Part shown: positions 1-7,011 of the stretch, piece after piece
Position numbering within the stretch: the stretch's first letter is position 1
How the letters are laid out: each line of letters starts with the position of its first letter
DNA from: Flavobacteriaceae bacterium
GTDB taxonomy: Bacteria > Bacteroidota > Bacteroidia > Flavobacteriales > Flavobacteriaceae
Length of the DNA: 9,512 nt
Direction: 5' to 3'
NCBI GenBank assembly: GCA_023301205.1
Contig: JALZVC010000032.1
Coordinates: forward strand, 1-9,512
Made by a program: the position numbers and the translations under genes
The notes under the pieces: model-generated
Seen by the model: only the letters and a program-made list of their open reading frames with translations
Database searches by the model: none
Told to the model about the DNA's origin: nothing

Positions 1-93
1 CATTTAATTTACAAAAAAAGACAATGATTACCATATAATATAACTAGAAAAATTAAAATATATTTCTCAACTTTGTAATAGAAATAAGTCACT

Positions 94-1284
94 ATGCCAG
101 CAGTATCAAAAAAAGGTATCGCGATGCCAGAATCGCCCATTAGAAAGTTAGTCCCGTATGCAGAAAAAGCTTACAAAGACAATAAAACAGTCTTTCACTT
201 AAATATTGGTCAACCTGATATCAAGTCGCCTCAAGTTGCCATGGAAGCAGTTGCGTCTCATCACCTAGAAATTCTCGCATACACGCGATCTGAAGGAAGT
301 GAAGAGTATCGAAATAAAATAGCCCAATACTATAAGCAGAACAATATCCACGTAACTGAAAGTCAGATTATTGTTACCACCGGAGGAAGCGAAGCCTTAC
401 TTTTTGCCATGGGCAGCATCGCTGATGTGGGAGACGAAATAATAATCCCAGAACCGTTCTATGCTAATTATAATGGATTTGCAACAGCTTCTGGTGTAAC
501 CATAGTACCTGTCAATTCTAAGATAGAAGACAATTTTGCCCTTCCTCCTATCGAAGAGTTTGAAAAACTAATAACACCAAAAACAAAAGCGATATTAATT
601 TGCAATCCTGGAAACCCTACTGGATATCTCTACAGTAAGGAAGAAATTAAAAAACTCGCAGAAATTGTAAAAGAACACGACTTGTTCTTAGTGGCAGACG
701 AAGTGTATAGAGAATTTACCTATGATGGAGCAAAACATTATTCTATTCTTGAAGAAGACGGTCTACAAGACAACGCTATAATCATAGATTCTGTATCAAA
801 AAGATATAGCATGTGTGGGGCACGCATAGGTTGTTTAGTAACAAAAAATGCTGAAGTCTTAAAAACAGCAATGAAATTTGCGCAGGCGAGATTGAGTCCA
901 CCTACCTTTGCTCAAATAGCAAGCGAAGCGGCACTAAGCACACCACAAAGCTATTTTGACGATGTTATTGTTGAGTATAAAATACGTAGGGACACCCTTG
1001 TAAAGCATTTAGAGGAAATACCCGGAGTCCAAGTAGGACACCCTAAAGGTGCTTTTTATTGCATTGCGCAACTGCCTGTAAAAAATACAGATAATTTTGC
1101 ACAATGGCTCCTAGAGTCTTTTGATATAGATGGCGAAACAATAATGGTTGCTCCGGCTGCAGGATTTTATTCGACTCCAGGTGTAGGTAATAACCAGATA
1201 CGAATTGCCTATGTGCTTAACGAAGAAAGTTTAATTAAAGCAGTAAATATTCTTAAAGAAGCACTCAAAATTTACAAAGATTAG
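94..1284 (+). CDS. PLP-dependent class I/II aminotransferase (aspartate aminotransferase-like)
   Basis: This 396-residue cytoplasmic enzyme should transfer an amino group between an amino acid and a 2-oxo acid using pyridoxal phosphate. Seen in the sequence: a fold-type I core with NPGNPTG at residues 171-177, the cofactor-binding ADEVY (Asp202), the Schiff-base lysine K236 in SVSKRYSMCGARIG, and the C-terminal arginine R370 (NQIRIAY), which normally holds the substrate carboxylate. The N-terminal HLNIGQPD (35-42) is also typical. Length is normal for the family. The ATG at 94 was chosen because MPAVSKKG matches the usual start of flavobacterial homologues; an in-frame ATG at 124 (Met11) is a less likely alternative. 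The 93-bp AT-rich stretch upstream holds only a one-mismatch match to the Bacteroidota -7 box (CAACTTTG, 68-75). murB follows with no spacer, so the two are probably co-transcribed. The exact substrate (aspartate, aromatic or other) cannot be decided from these motifs. Confidence 0.93.
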   Translation: MPAVSKKGIAMPESPIRKLVPYAEKAYKDNKTVFHLNIGQPDIKSPQVAMEAVASHHLEILAYTRSEGSEEYRNKIAQYYKQNNIHVTESQIIVTTGGSEALLFAMGSIADVGDEIIIPEPFYANYNGFATASGVTIVPVNSKIEDNFALPPIEEFEKLITPKTKAILICNPGNPTGYLYSKEEIKKLAEIVKEHDLFLVADEVYREFTYDGAKHYSILEEDGLQDNAIIIDSVSKRYSMCGARIGCLVTKNAEVLKTAMKFAQARLSPPTFAQIASEAALSTPQSYFDDVIVEYKIRRDTLVKHLEEIPGVQVGHPKGAFYCIAQLPVKNTDNFAQWLLESFDIDGETIMVAPAAGFYSTPGVGNNQIRIAYVLNEESLIKAVNILKEALKIYKD

Positions 1285-2298
1285 ATGCAAGAAGCCAAAA
1301 ACATTTCCTTAAAAAACTACAATACATTTGGTATTGATGTTTCTGCTGAAATGTTCTACCACATTGAGTCTTTAGCTCAATTAAAAATGACACTTGCAAA
1401 GCACAAAGGCGATCAACTTTTTATTCTTGGTGGTGGAAGCAATATGCTACTCACAAAAGACATCTCCATTCCAGTTTTACACATGGACATAAAAGGAATT
1501 GATATTGTAGTCGAAACTACTGACCACATTGTTATAAAGGTAGCTGCTGGCGAAAACTGGCATAGTTTTGTACAATATTGTATCACAAAAAATTATGGTG
1601 GTTTAGAAAACATGTCTCTTATTCCAGGTAATGTGGGGACCGCTCCTATCCAAAATATAGGCGCTTATGGTGTAGAGCTTAAAGATAGTTTTCACAACTG
1701 TACCGCAATACATATAAAGACACAAGAAAGCAGAATTTTTGATACTGCAGCATGTGAATTTGACTACCGTAATAGCATATTTAAAAACAAATTAAAAGGA
1801 GATTATATTATCACTTCGGTTAGCTTTAAGCTAACTAAAAAAAAACATCTACTGTGCACTAAATATGGCGCTATTCAGGAAGCACTAGATACAAATGGTA
1901 TTAAAAATCCAACAATAAAGGATATTTCCGAAGCGGTTATTGCCATAAGACAATCTAAATTACCAGACCCCAAAGAACTGGGAAATAGCGGTAGTTTTTT
2001 CAAAAACCCAGTTATCCAATTACACCATTTTCTATCATTTCAAAGTAAATTCCCAGAAGCTCCGTTTTACAAGATATCTGCTACTAGCTTTAAGATACCC
2101 GCTGGTTGGCTCATAGAGAAAGTAGGATTTAAAGGAAAACGCTATGGAGATGTTGGTGTGCATAAAAATCAAGCCCTGGTATTAGTAAACTATGGCAATG
2201 CATCTGGAGAAGAAATATGGGATTTAGCAATGAAAATTAGGCAAGCAGTTTACGATAAATTCGCGATTACCATAGCTCCAGAAGTGAATATAATTTAG
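1285..2298 (+). CDS. murB: UDP-N-acetylenolpyruvoylglucosamine reductase (MurB, type I)
   Basis: MurB is the FAD- and NADPH-dependent cytoplasmic enzyme that reduces UDP-GlcNAc-enolpyruvate to UDP-N-acetylmuramate, the second committed step of peptidoglycan synthesis. The 337-residue length is close to the type I (E. coli-like) enzyme. Visible motifs in order: NTFGID (13-18), the FAD-binding LGGGSNMLL (48-56), IPGNVGTAPIQNIGAYG (113-129), YRNSIF (161-166) with the conserved Tyr-Arg, GNSGSFFKNP (233-242) with the proton-donor serine S237, AGWLIEKVGFKG (273-284), and the terminal IAPEVNII with the conserved glutamate E333. All expected catalytic residues are present. Its ATG directly follows the TAG of the aminotransferase gene, which argues for translational coupling. 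It ends 4 bp before the end of the convergent fasciclin gene. Confidence 0.97.
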   Translation: MQEAKNISLKNYNTFGIDVSAEMFYHIESLAQLKMTLAKHKGDQLFILGGGSNMLLTKDISIPVLHMDIKGIDIVVETTDHIVIKVAAGENWHSFVQYCITKNYGGLENMSLIPGNVGTAPIQNIGAYGVELKDSFHNCTAIHIKTQESRIFDTAACEFDYRNSIFKNKLKGDYIITSVSFKLTKKKHLLCTKYGAIQEALDTNGIKNPTIKDISEAVIAIRQSKLPDPKELGNSGSFFKNPVIQLHHFLSFQSKFPEAPFYKISATSFKIPAGWLIEKVGFKGKRYGDVGVHKNQALVLVNYGNASGEEIWDLAMKIRQAVYDKFAITIAPEVNII

Positions 2299-2307
2299 AT
2301 ATCTAAA
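2294..2307. repeat. 14-bp perfect palindrome spanning two convergent stop codons
   Basis: TTTAGATATCTAAA is its own reverse complement. It contains the TAG stop of murB (2296-2298) on the plus strand and the TAG stop of the fasciclin gene (2303-2305) on the minus strand, symmetrically placed. As RNA it could only form a weak 5-bp A/U-rich stem with an ATAT loop, and no U-run follows on either strand, so it is not a convincing intrinsic terminator. No better terminator is visible between the two genes. Confidence 0.5.
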
Positions 2308-2875
2308 GGGAGTTCGCTACATGTATAATACCGTTAGAAGCCAGAATATCACTTTTACCCAACTCAGATTTCTTACCATTTATCGTTTTAATATAAATAG
2401 CATTACCCACCTTATAGGCAATCAAAGTGGTACCACCTATAGTATTCATGGAGTAGCTACCACCACTACTACGTATGCTTTTTGTTAATTCTACAGTAGT
2501 AATTTTACCCATTACCATATATTTTTTAAGCAGATTTTCAATCTCTATGCCGCCTTCTAAGATTTCTATTTCTTCAAGTGCTTCATTAGATGGAGCAAAT
2601 AGCGTATAAGGTCCTTTATCACTAATAAATTGATCTAATATAGGTAAATCCTCTATGGTTTCGAAAAGTAAGGTTAAATCATCTGTAGACCTAATACGAG
2701 CCGCCAGATTGAAAGGTGAAATTTCAGGAGCATCTTGCTGAGCATTATCACTAGTCTTTAAACTTATAATAGGTGTGTCTTTAACACCAGATTTCTCGTC
2801 ACAAGAAGATAAGGCAACCAAAAAAAGTACAAATAAAAAACTCCCCCTAAAAATCAACAATTTGCTTTTCATCAT
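2303..2875 (-). CDS. Fasciclin (FAS1)-domain lipoprotein
   Basis: This is a small secreted, lipid-anchored protein with one FAS1 domain, a fold associated with adhesion and protein-protein contact; the partner is unknown. From the chosen start there is a basic N-terminus, a hydrophobic run and a lipobox ALSSC, with the lipidated Cys at residue 25 (47 if counted from the upstream start at 2941). Acidic Asp-Glu follows the Cys. The FAS1 H1-like motif is YTLFAPSNEAL and the H2-like motif is NGIIHVANSL at the very C-terminus. The internal Tyr-His motif of many FAS1 domains reads Tyr-Met here. The ATGATG at 2875/2872 was chosen because it gives a normal signal peptide. ATG at 2890 is possible. A start at 2941 would put about 22 residues before the signal sequence and overlap the promoter of the divergent gene. 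It stands alone on the minus strand. The lipoprotein and FAS1 assignments are secure; the biological role is not. Confidence 0.85.
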   Translation of the reverse strand: MMKSKLLIFRGSFLFVLFLVALSSCDEKSGVKDTPIISLKTSDNAQQDAPEISPFNLAARIRSTDDLTLLFETIEDLPILDQFISDKGPYTLFAPSNEALEEIEILEGGIEIENLLKKYMVMGKITTVELTKSIRSSGGSYSMNTIGGTTLIAYKVGNAIYIKTINGKKSELGKSDILASNGIIHVANSL

Positions 2876-2891
2876 TTTAAAAGTAGTCATT

Positions 2892-2926
2892 TTGCTCCCA
2901 TATAACAAAGAAACATCGTATTTTTG
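2892..2926 (+). promoter_or_regulatory. Candidate Bacteroidota-type promoter for the four-cysteine small protein operon
   Basis: TATTTTTG at 2919-2926 is an exact match to the Bacteroidota -7 consensus TAnnTTTG. A TTTG at 2891-2894 lies 24 bp upstream, slightly longer than the usual -33/-7 spacing. The ATG at 2961 would then have an untranslated leader of roughly 28 nt. It lies in the divergent region between the fasciclin gene and the small membrane protein. The 8-bp box occurs often by chance in AT-rich DNA, so position is the main support. Confidence 0.45.
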
Positions 2927-2960
2927 CAATAGAATTATCACTACTTAAATGACTTAGATT

Positions 2961-3164
2961 ATGAAACTATTCCTCATTACACTTTTCTTATTATTGCTAG
3001 CCGTAGGAGGTATTGCTATTAAGATATGGGCAAAAAAGGATGGTAAATTTGCTGGTACTTGTGCTAGTCAATCTCCCTTTTTAAATAAAGATGGCGAAGC
3101 CTGTGGCTTTTGCGGTAAAACACCAGATCAATTTGATTCTTGTAAAGAAGAACAACACGCTTAG
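2961..3164 (+). CDS. Small membrane-anchored four-cysteine protein, NqrM-like (tentative)
   Basis: This is a 67-residue protein with one N-terminal hydrophobic segment (about residues 2-23) followed by Lys-Lys and a short soluble tail with four cysteines, C34, C48, C51 and C61, including a CGFCGK pair. Databases tend to label such flavobacterial proteins only 'membrane or secreted protein'. The architecture (single TM helix, basic boundary, G-x-C then a cluster of three Cys within ~70 residues) recalls NqrM (DUF539), the protein needed for iron insertion and maturation of the Na+-translocating NADH:quinone reductase. That link is inference from layout; no nqr gene is in the window. The four Cys could bind iron or zinc. 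ATG at 2961 gives an immediate signal anchor and follows a candidate -7 box. The glycosyltransferase gene starts 22 bp downstream. Confidence 0.8.
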   Translation: MKLFLITLFLLLLAVGGIAIKIWAKKDGKFAGTCASQSPFLNKDGEACGFCGKTPDQFDSCKEEQHA

Positions 3165-3186
3165 TTTAAAATAGTGCGTTAATCCT

Positions 3187-4281
3187 ATGGTATTACTTTC
3201 TATTCTTGCAGGAATTATACTAGTTAATATATTGTACTACGTTGTTTTTTCTAAAGTAGCATTTCATCGCCCTACTTCAAAAATAAAATTAGCAAACAAA
3301 CCTGTATCTCTCATTGTCTGTGCTAAAAATGAATCTAAAAATTTACAAAAAATAGTCCCTTTACTCCTAGGTCAAAAATATCCTGTTTTTGAAATTATTT
3401 TAATCAATGACTGCTCCTCTGACGACACCCTTGAAGTCATGGAACAATTTCAAGAAAAAGATGACAGAATTAAAATCGTTAACGTTATCCCTAATGAAGC
3501 CTTTTGGGCAAATAAAAAGTATGCACTTACCCTTGGCATAAAGAAGGCGACCTATCAACATATGTTATTTATTGATGCAGATTGCTGGCCTAATAGCGAA
3601 AATTGGATCACCACTATGAGCCAAAAATTTAGTGATAAAAAACAACTTGTTTTGGGTTATGGTGCTTATCAAAAACGGAAAGGACTTCTCAATAAGCTCA
3701 TTAGATTTGAAACTCTAATCACAGCGATACAATATTTATCGTATGCAAAAATAGGGATACCTTATATGGGCGTAGGTAGAAACTTAGCATATACTAGTGA
3801 TCTTTATTATTCTGTAAATGGTTTTATGTCTCACATTAAAATACCATCTGGCGATGACGATCTTTTTGTGAATGAAGTAGCAACAAAAGAGAATACAAGT
3901 ATTTGCCTAGAAAAAGATGGGTTTACTGTTTCTGTTCCTAACACCACTTTTACAGACTGGGTAAAACAAAAAAGAAGACATATCACAACGGCACATACAT
4001 ACAAAAGCGGACATAAATTTTTATTAGGTTTGTTTTTTGCGTGCAACCTTCTTTTTTGGGCTATGCTCGCAGTTTGCTACTTTTTCTACCCGTGGACACT
4101 CGTTACCGCATTGTTAGTATTTCGTATAGCGATACAATGGATAATCTACGGTAGTAGTGCCTCCGTTTTAAATGAGAAAGACCTCATCTATTTCATTCCA
4201 TTTCTTGATATATTTTTAATTATTTTCCAATTGAGTATCTTTATAAATAACTCAACCACTAAACCAACTAGTTGGAAATAA
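3187..4281 (+). CDS. Membrane-bound family 2 glycosyltransferase
   Basis: This 364-residue GT-A fold glycosyltransferase is likely to add a sugar from a nucleotide-sugar donor to an envelope or lipid-linked acceptor at the inner face of the cytoplasmic membrane. There is an N-terminal membrane helix (about 1-21). The GT2 catalytic domain shows SLIVCAKNES (41-50), ILINDCSSDDT with the UDP-contacting Asp75, the metal-binding DAD motif (FIDADCW, D130/D132), SGDDDLF (221-227) with the probable catalytic acid, and QKRRH (261-265), a QxxRW-like motif with His replacing Trp. Three further hydrophobic segments follow (about 277-300, 302-322, 333-353). This N- and C-terminal membrane layout is like that of processive and lipid-acting GT2 enzymes. 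Donor and acceptor cannot be named. The sigma-factor gene begins 8 bp after its stop, or overlaps it if a TTG start is used. Confidence 0.9.
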   Translation: MVLLSILAGIILVNILYYVVFSKVAFHRPTSKIKLANKPVSLIVCAKNESKNLQKIVPLLLGQKYPVFEIILINDCSSDDTLEVMEQFQEKDDRIKIVNVIPNEAFWANKKYALTLGIKKATYQHMLFIDADCWPNSENWITTMSQKFSDKKQLVLGYGAYQKRKGLLNKLIRFETLITAIQYLSYAKIGIPYMGVGRNLAYTSDLYYSVNGFMSHIKIPSGDDDLFVNEVATKENTSICLEKDGFTVSVPNTTFTDWVKQKRRHITTAHTYKSGHKFLLGLFFACNLLFWAMLAVCYFFYPWTLVTALLVFRIAIQWIIYGSSASVLNEKDLIYFIPFLDIFLIIFQLSIFINNSTTKPTSWK

Positions 4282-4289
4282 CAAAAAAT

Positions 4290-4838
4290 ATGCTTAAAAC
4301 TCAAATTGCAGATGCAATTGAGGGACAACAAACCGCTTATAAATTTTTATTAGATGGGTATTGGAATCTAGTATATGGGTTTTTACTGAAACGTGTTCAC
4401 AATGAGTATGAAGCTGAAGAAATTTCTATTGAGACCTTCTCAAAAGCTTTTGACAAACTCACTCAATATGATGATAATTACGAATTTAGCACTTGGCTCA
4501 TCACCATCTCAAAAAACTTACAGATAGATCATTTCAGAAAGAAAAAAAGCAAACCATTGCATAAAAGCTTGGAAATAAGTGAAGAACTCTTAAATAACAT
4601 AGCAGACGGTAATTTATCACCAGAAGACTTATTGATTAAGGAACAAAACCTTGCCGAGCTCTTGCGGTATATTAAGCTACTAAAACCGCATTATCAAGAG
4701 GTGATTAATTTATTTTACTTTCAAGAATTGAGTTATAAAGAGATAAGCTTTAAAATAAGTGAACCACTTAGCAATGTTAAAGTGAGACTGCTTAGGGCTA
4801 GAAAATTGCTAACAGAAATAATAACAAGTAGTATTTAA
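4290..4838 (+). CDS. RNA polymerase sigma factor, sigma-70/ECF family
   Basis: This 182-residue two-domain sigma factor directs RNA polymerase to a specific promoter set. Region 2 spans about 19-88: YWNLVYGFLLKRV for core binding, EAEEISIETFSKAF, and FSTWLITISKNLQIDHFRKKK for -10 recognition and melting. A linker of about 30 residues follows. Region 4 spans about 122-176 and contains the helix-turn-helix LSYKEISFKISEPLSNVKVRLLRARKLL-type segment at 147-174. There is no region 1 or 3, as in ECF sigmas. The ATG at 4290 was preferred; the in-frame TTG at 4272 would add six residues and overlap the glycosyltransferase gene by 10 bp. No anti-sigma gene is adjacent, which is unusual for an ECF factor. 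The downstream transporter starts 1 bp after the stop, so the two are very probably translated from one mRNA. Target promoters and inducing signal are unknown. Confidence 0.92.
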   Translation: MLKTQIADAIEGQQTAYKFLLDGYWNLVYGFLLKRVHNEYEAEEISIETFSKAFDKLTQYDDNYEFSTWLITISKNLQIDHFRKKKSKPLHKSLEISEELLNNIADGNLSPEDLLIKEQNLAELLRYIKLLKPHYQEVINLFYFQELSYKEISFKISEPLSNVKVRLLRARKLLTEIITSSI

Positions 4839-4839
4839 G

Positions 4840-6051
4840 GTGATACATTCTATTAAAAAGTTAGGCCCAGGTTTTTTATTTGCAGGTGCTGCAATAGGAG
4901 TATCGCATCTTGTGCAATCTACTAGAGCTGGTGCAGATTTTGGTTTTGGCCTACTCTGGGCACTACTATTAATCAATATTATTAAATATCCATTTTTTCA
5001 GTTCGGTACTAGATATGCTACTGCTACTGGAGAGAGTATGCTCGAGGGCTATCGTAAAATGGGGAAGCCCATATTAATCACCTACTTTATACTCACATTT
5101 GCCACCATGTTCACCATACAAACAGCGGTGACTATTGTCACCGCTGGTATCGCCGCTTCAATCTTTGGCTGGGGCGCAACAACATTTTGGACCACCATTA
5201 TCATTGTAATTTGTTTTCTAATTCTCATTTTAGGAAAATATAAATTTCTTGATGAATTGATGAAGATAATTGTAATCTGCCTTACCATTAGTACCATAAT
5301 AGTTGTGAGTATCATTCTAAATGAAGCCAGCGATATTTCTTTACAGCAAGTATTGCCTACAGATGCGATATCTATTGGTTTTATCATTGCATTCATGGGA
5401 TGGATGCCGGCACCGCTAGACATCTCTATCTGGCAATCTATCTGGACCGTAGAGAAGCAAAAAATACAACAAGATCTAAGGCCCAAACAAGCACTATTTG
5501 ATTTTAATCTAGGATATATTATGACCTGTATTCTTGCTATTGGATTTTTATCCTTAGGCGCCTTAGTGATGTTTGAAACTAATGAAAATTTCTCTCTTAA
5601 AGCTGGCGAATTTGCAAACCAACTTATTAATCTCTATGTTTTAAGTTTAGGCGATTGGACTCAAATCATTATTGGAGTTGCCGCACTTACCACAATGTTT
5701 AGTACAACACTTACCACGCTAGATGGATCTCCGCGAGTAATGCATAAAACTTCAGAAATTTTAAACAATAAAACCTATCGCCATGGATACCTAATTTGGT
5801 TATTGGTATTAGCCTTAGGAACACTTTTCATATTTATATTTTTACTTTCAGAAATGGGAACTTTAATCCAAATTGCAACCATTCTCTCTTTTATCACGGC
5901 ACCCTTTTATGCTATCTTCAACTTAAAACTCATAACAAGCAAATGGATGCCAGCTCCTTACAGACCCTCAAAAGCAATGCGTGTTTATGCTGGCACGAGT
6001 ATATGCTTGCTCTTTACATTAAGCGTTTGGTATATAAGTACCTTAGTTTAA
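4840..6051 (+). CDS. Atypical Nramp-family transporter lacking canonical metal-ligand motifs
   Basis: This 403-residue inner-membrane protein has about 11 hydrophobic helices and the Nramp (SLC11, LeuT-fold) pattern: GPGFLFAGAA in TM1, RAGADFGFGLLWALL leading to TM2, and the YATATGE loop (59-65). Canonical Nramp proteins carry Mn2+/Fe2+ by proton symport using DPGN in TM1 and a Met-Pro-His in TM6. Aligning by the flanking Gly-Pro-Gly and Ala-Gly-Ala places GVSH (20-23) where DPGN should be, and APLDISIWQS (191-200) where MPHxxYLHS should be. The ligand Asp and Met are therefore absent and Asn is replaced by His. Substrate and coupling ion are uncertain; a different ion or a non-metal substrate is possible. 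The start is GTG, 1 bp after the sigma-factor stop; no nearby ATG keeps the conserved N-terminus. It may be mis-annotated as MntH by general pipelines. Confidence 0.88.
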   Translation: MIHSIKKLGPGFLFAGAAIGVSHLVQSTRAGADFGFGLLWALLLINIIKYPFFQFGTRYATATGESMLEGYRKMGKPILITYFILTFATMFTIQTAVTIVTAGIAASIFGWGATTFWTTIIIVICFLILILGKYKFLDELMKIIVICLTISTIIVVSIILNEASDISLQQVLPTDAISIGFIIAFMGWMPAPLDISIWQSIWTVEKQKIQQDLRPKQALFDFNLGYIMTCILAIGFLSLGALVMFETNENFSLKAGEFANQLINLYVLSLGDWTQIIIGVAALTTMFSTTLTTLDGSPRVMHKTSEILNNKTYRHGYLIWLLVLALGTLFIFIFLLSEMGTLIQIATILSFITAPFYAIFNLKLITSKWMPAPYRPSKAMRVYAGTSICLLFTLSVWYISTLV

Positions 6052-6113
6052 AGCCGAAGTAATAAATACCATTTAGGAATGCTCTTGTATTATAATTTCA
6101 GAAGTAGAAATTG

Positions 6114-6121
6114 TATATTTG
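6114..6121 (+). promoter_or_regulatory. Bacteroidota -7 promoter element upstream of lipA
   Basis: TATATTTG matches the TAnnTTTG consensus exactly and ends 7 bp before the lipA ATG at 6129. The nearest upstream TTG (6085-6087) is 26 bp away, longer than usual for a -33 element. If the box is used, transcription would begin at or within a few bases of the start codon. It sits in the 77-bp gap between the Nramp-like gene and lipA, the only sizeable spacer after 2960. Confidence 0.5.
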
Positions 6122-6128
6122 TAAACAG

Positions 6129-7001
6129 ATGGAAACACAAACCCCTACAGTCGCTCGACCTACTCCAAAACCTAAATGGTTACGTGTAAAATTACCTACA
6201 GGTAAAAAATACACTTCCTTACGTGGTTTAGTAGACAAGTATGATTTACATACTATTTGCACCTCTGGTAGTTGTCCTAATATGGGAGAATGCTGGACAG
6301 AAGGAACGGCAACCTTTATGATATTAGGGAATATTTGCACACGCTCTTGTGGTTTTTGCGGTGTTAAAACGGGAAGACCAGAAACGGTAGACTGGGATGA
6401 ACCAGAGAAAGTAGCCCGATCCATTAAACTAATGGAAATTAAACACGCAGTTATTACCTCTGTAGATCGCGATGATTTAAAAGACATGGGGTCTATAATC
6501 TGGGCAGAAACGGTAAAAGCGATTAGACGTTTTAATCCAGAAACAACACTAGAAACCCTTATCCCAGATTTTCAAGGAAATACTAGAATCATAGATCGTA
6601 TTATTGATGTGGCACCAGAAGTAGTGTCTCATAATATGGAAACTGTAAAGCGTTTGACCCGAGAAGTACGCATACAGGCAAAATATGAACGAAGCCTAGA
6701 AGTACTTAATTACCTTAAAAAACAAGGTATAAAACGAACCAAAAGCGGAATCATGCTCGGTTTAGGAGAAAAAGAAGATGAAGTGCTACAAACCATGCAA
6801 GATTTACGCGATGTCAATCTAGACATTGTAACTATTGGTCAATATCTACAGCCTTCTAAAAGACACTTACCTGTTAAAGAGTTTATCACTCCAGAACAGT
6901 TTAAAAAATATGAAGAAATAGGACTAGAAATGGGCTTTAGACACGTAGAAAGTGGTCCATTGGTTAGATCTTCATACAAAGCACAGAAACATCTCACATA
7001 A
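6129..7001 (+). CDS. lipA: Lipoyl synthase
   Basis: LipA is a cytoplasmic radical-SAM enzyme that inserts two sulfurs into the octanoyl chain bound to lipoyl domains of 2-oxoacid dehydrogenases and the glycine cleavage H protein. The 290-residue protein has the auxiliary [4Fe-4S] cluster cysteines C44-x4-C49-x5-C55 ([13 protein letters not shown]), whose iron-sulfur cluster is the sulfur donor. The radical-SAM triad is C70-x3-C74-x2-C77 (CTRSCGFC). The C-terminal RSSY (280-283) contains the serine ligand of the auxiliary cluster. The middle keeps SVDRDDL and PDFQG. All functional motifs are intact. The ATG at 6129 was chosen; the TTG at 6111 would overlap the promoter box and adds only six residues. 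The GAPDH gene follows after 10 bp, so lipA heads a probable lipA-gap unit. No lipB is present here. Confidence 0.98.
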   Translation: METQTPTVARPTPKPKWLRVKLPTGKKYTSLRGLVDKYDLHTICTSGSCPNMGECWTEGTATFMILGNICTRSCGFCGVKTGRPETVDWDEPEKVARSIKLMEIKHAVITSVDRDDLKDMGSIIWAETVKAIRRFNPETTLETLIPDFQGNTRIIDRIIDVAPEVVSHNMETVKRLTREVRIQAKYERSLEVLNYLKKQGIKRTKSGIMLGLGEKEDEVLQTMQDLRDVNLDIVTIGQYLQPSKRHLPVKEFITPEQFKKYEEIGLEMGFRHVESGPLVRSSYKAQKHLT

Positions 7002-7011
7002 TTCTTTAGAG

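Noticed and set aside
1..93. Possible promoter or RNA element in the AT-rich stretch before the aminotransferase
   Set aside because: It has only a one-mismatch -7 box (CAACTTTG) with no TTG at a suitable distance and no evident stem-loop; too weak to call as a feature.
3831..4046. 71-codon minus-strand open frame
   Set aside because: It is antisense to the conserved catalytic part of the glycosyltransferase.
5082..5486. 134-codon open frame on the minus strand
   Set aside because: It lies wholly inside the Nramp-like gene, whose protein has clear family features; the minus-strand translation has no recognisable domain and looks like a shadow.
5796..6062. 88-codon open frame on the plus strand in another frame
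   Set aside because: It overlaps the 3' end of the Nramp-like gene, has unusual composition and no domain, and extends past its stop by only 11 bp.
6098..6487. 129-codon minus-strand open frame
   Set aside because: It is antisense to the intact 5' half of lipA and shows no family motif.
6952..7011. GTG start that would extend GAPDH by 20 residues
   Set aside because: The extension is encoded inside lipA and does not resemble a GAPDH N-terminus; the ATG at 7012 gives the standard start.
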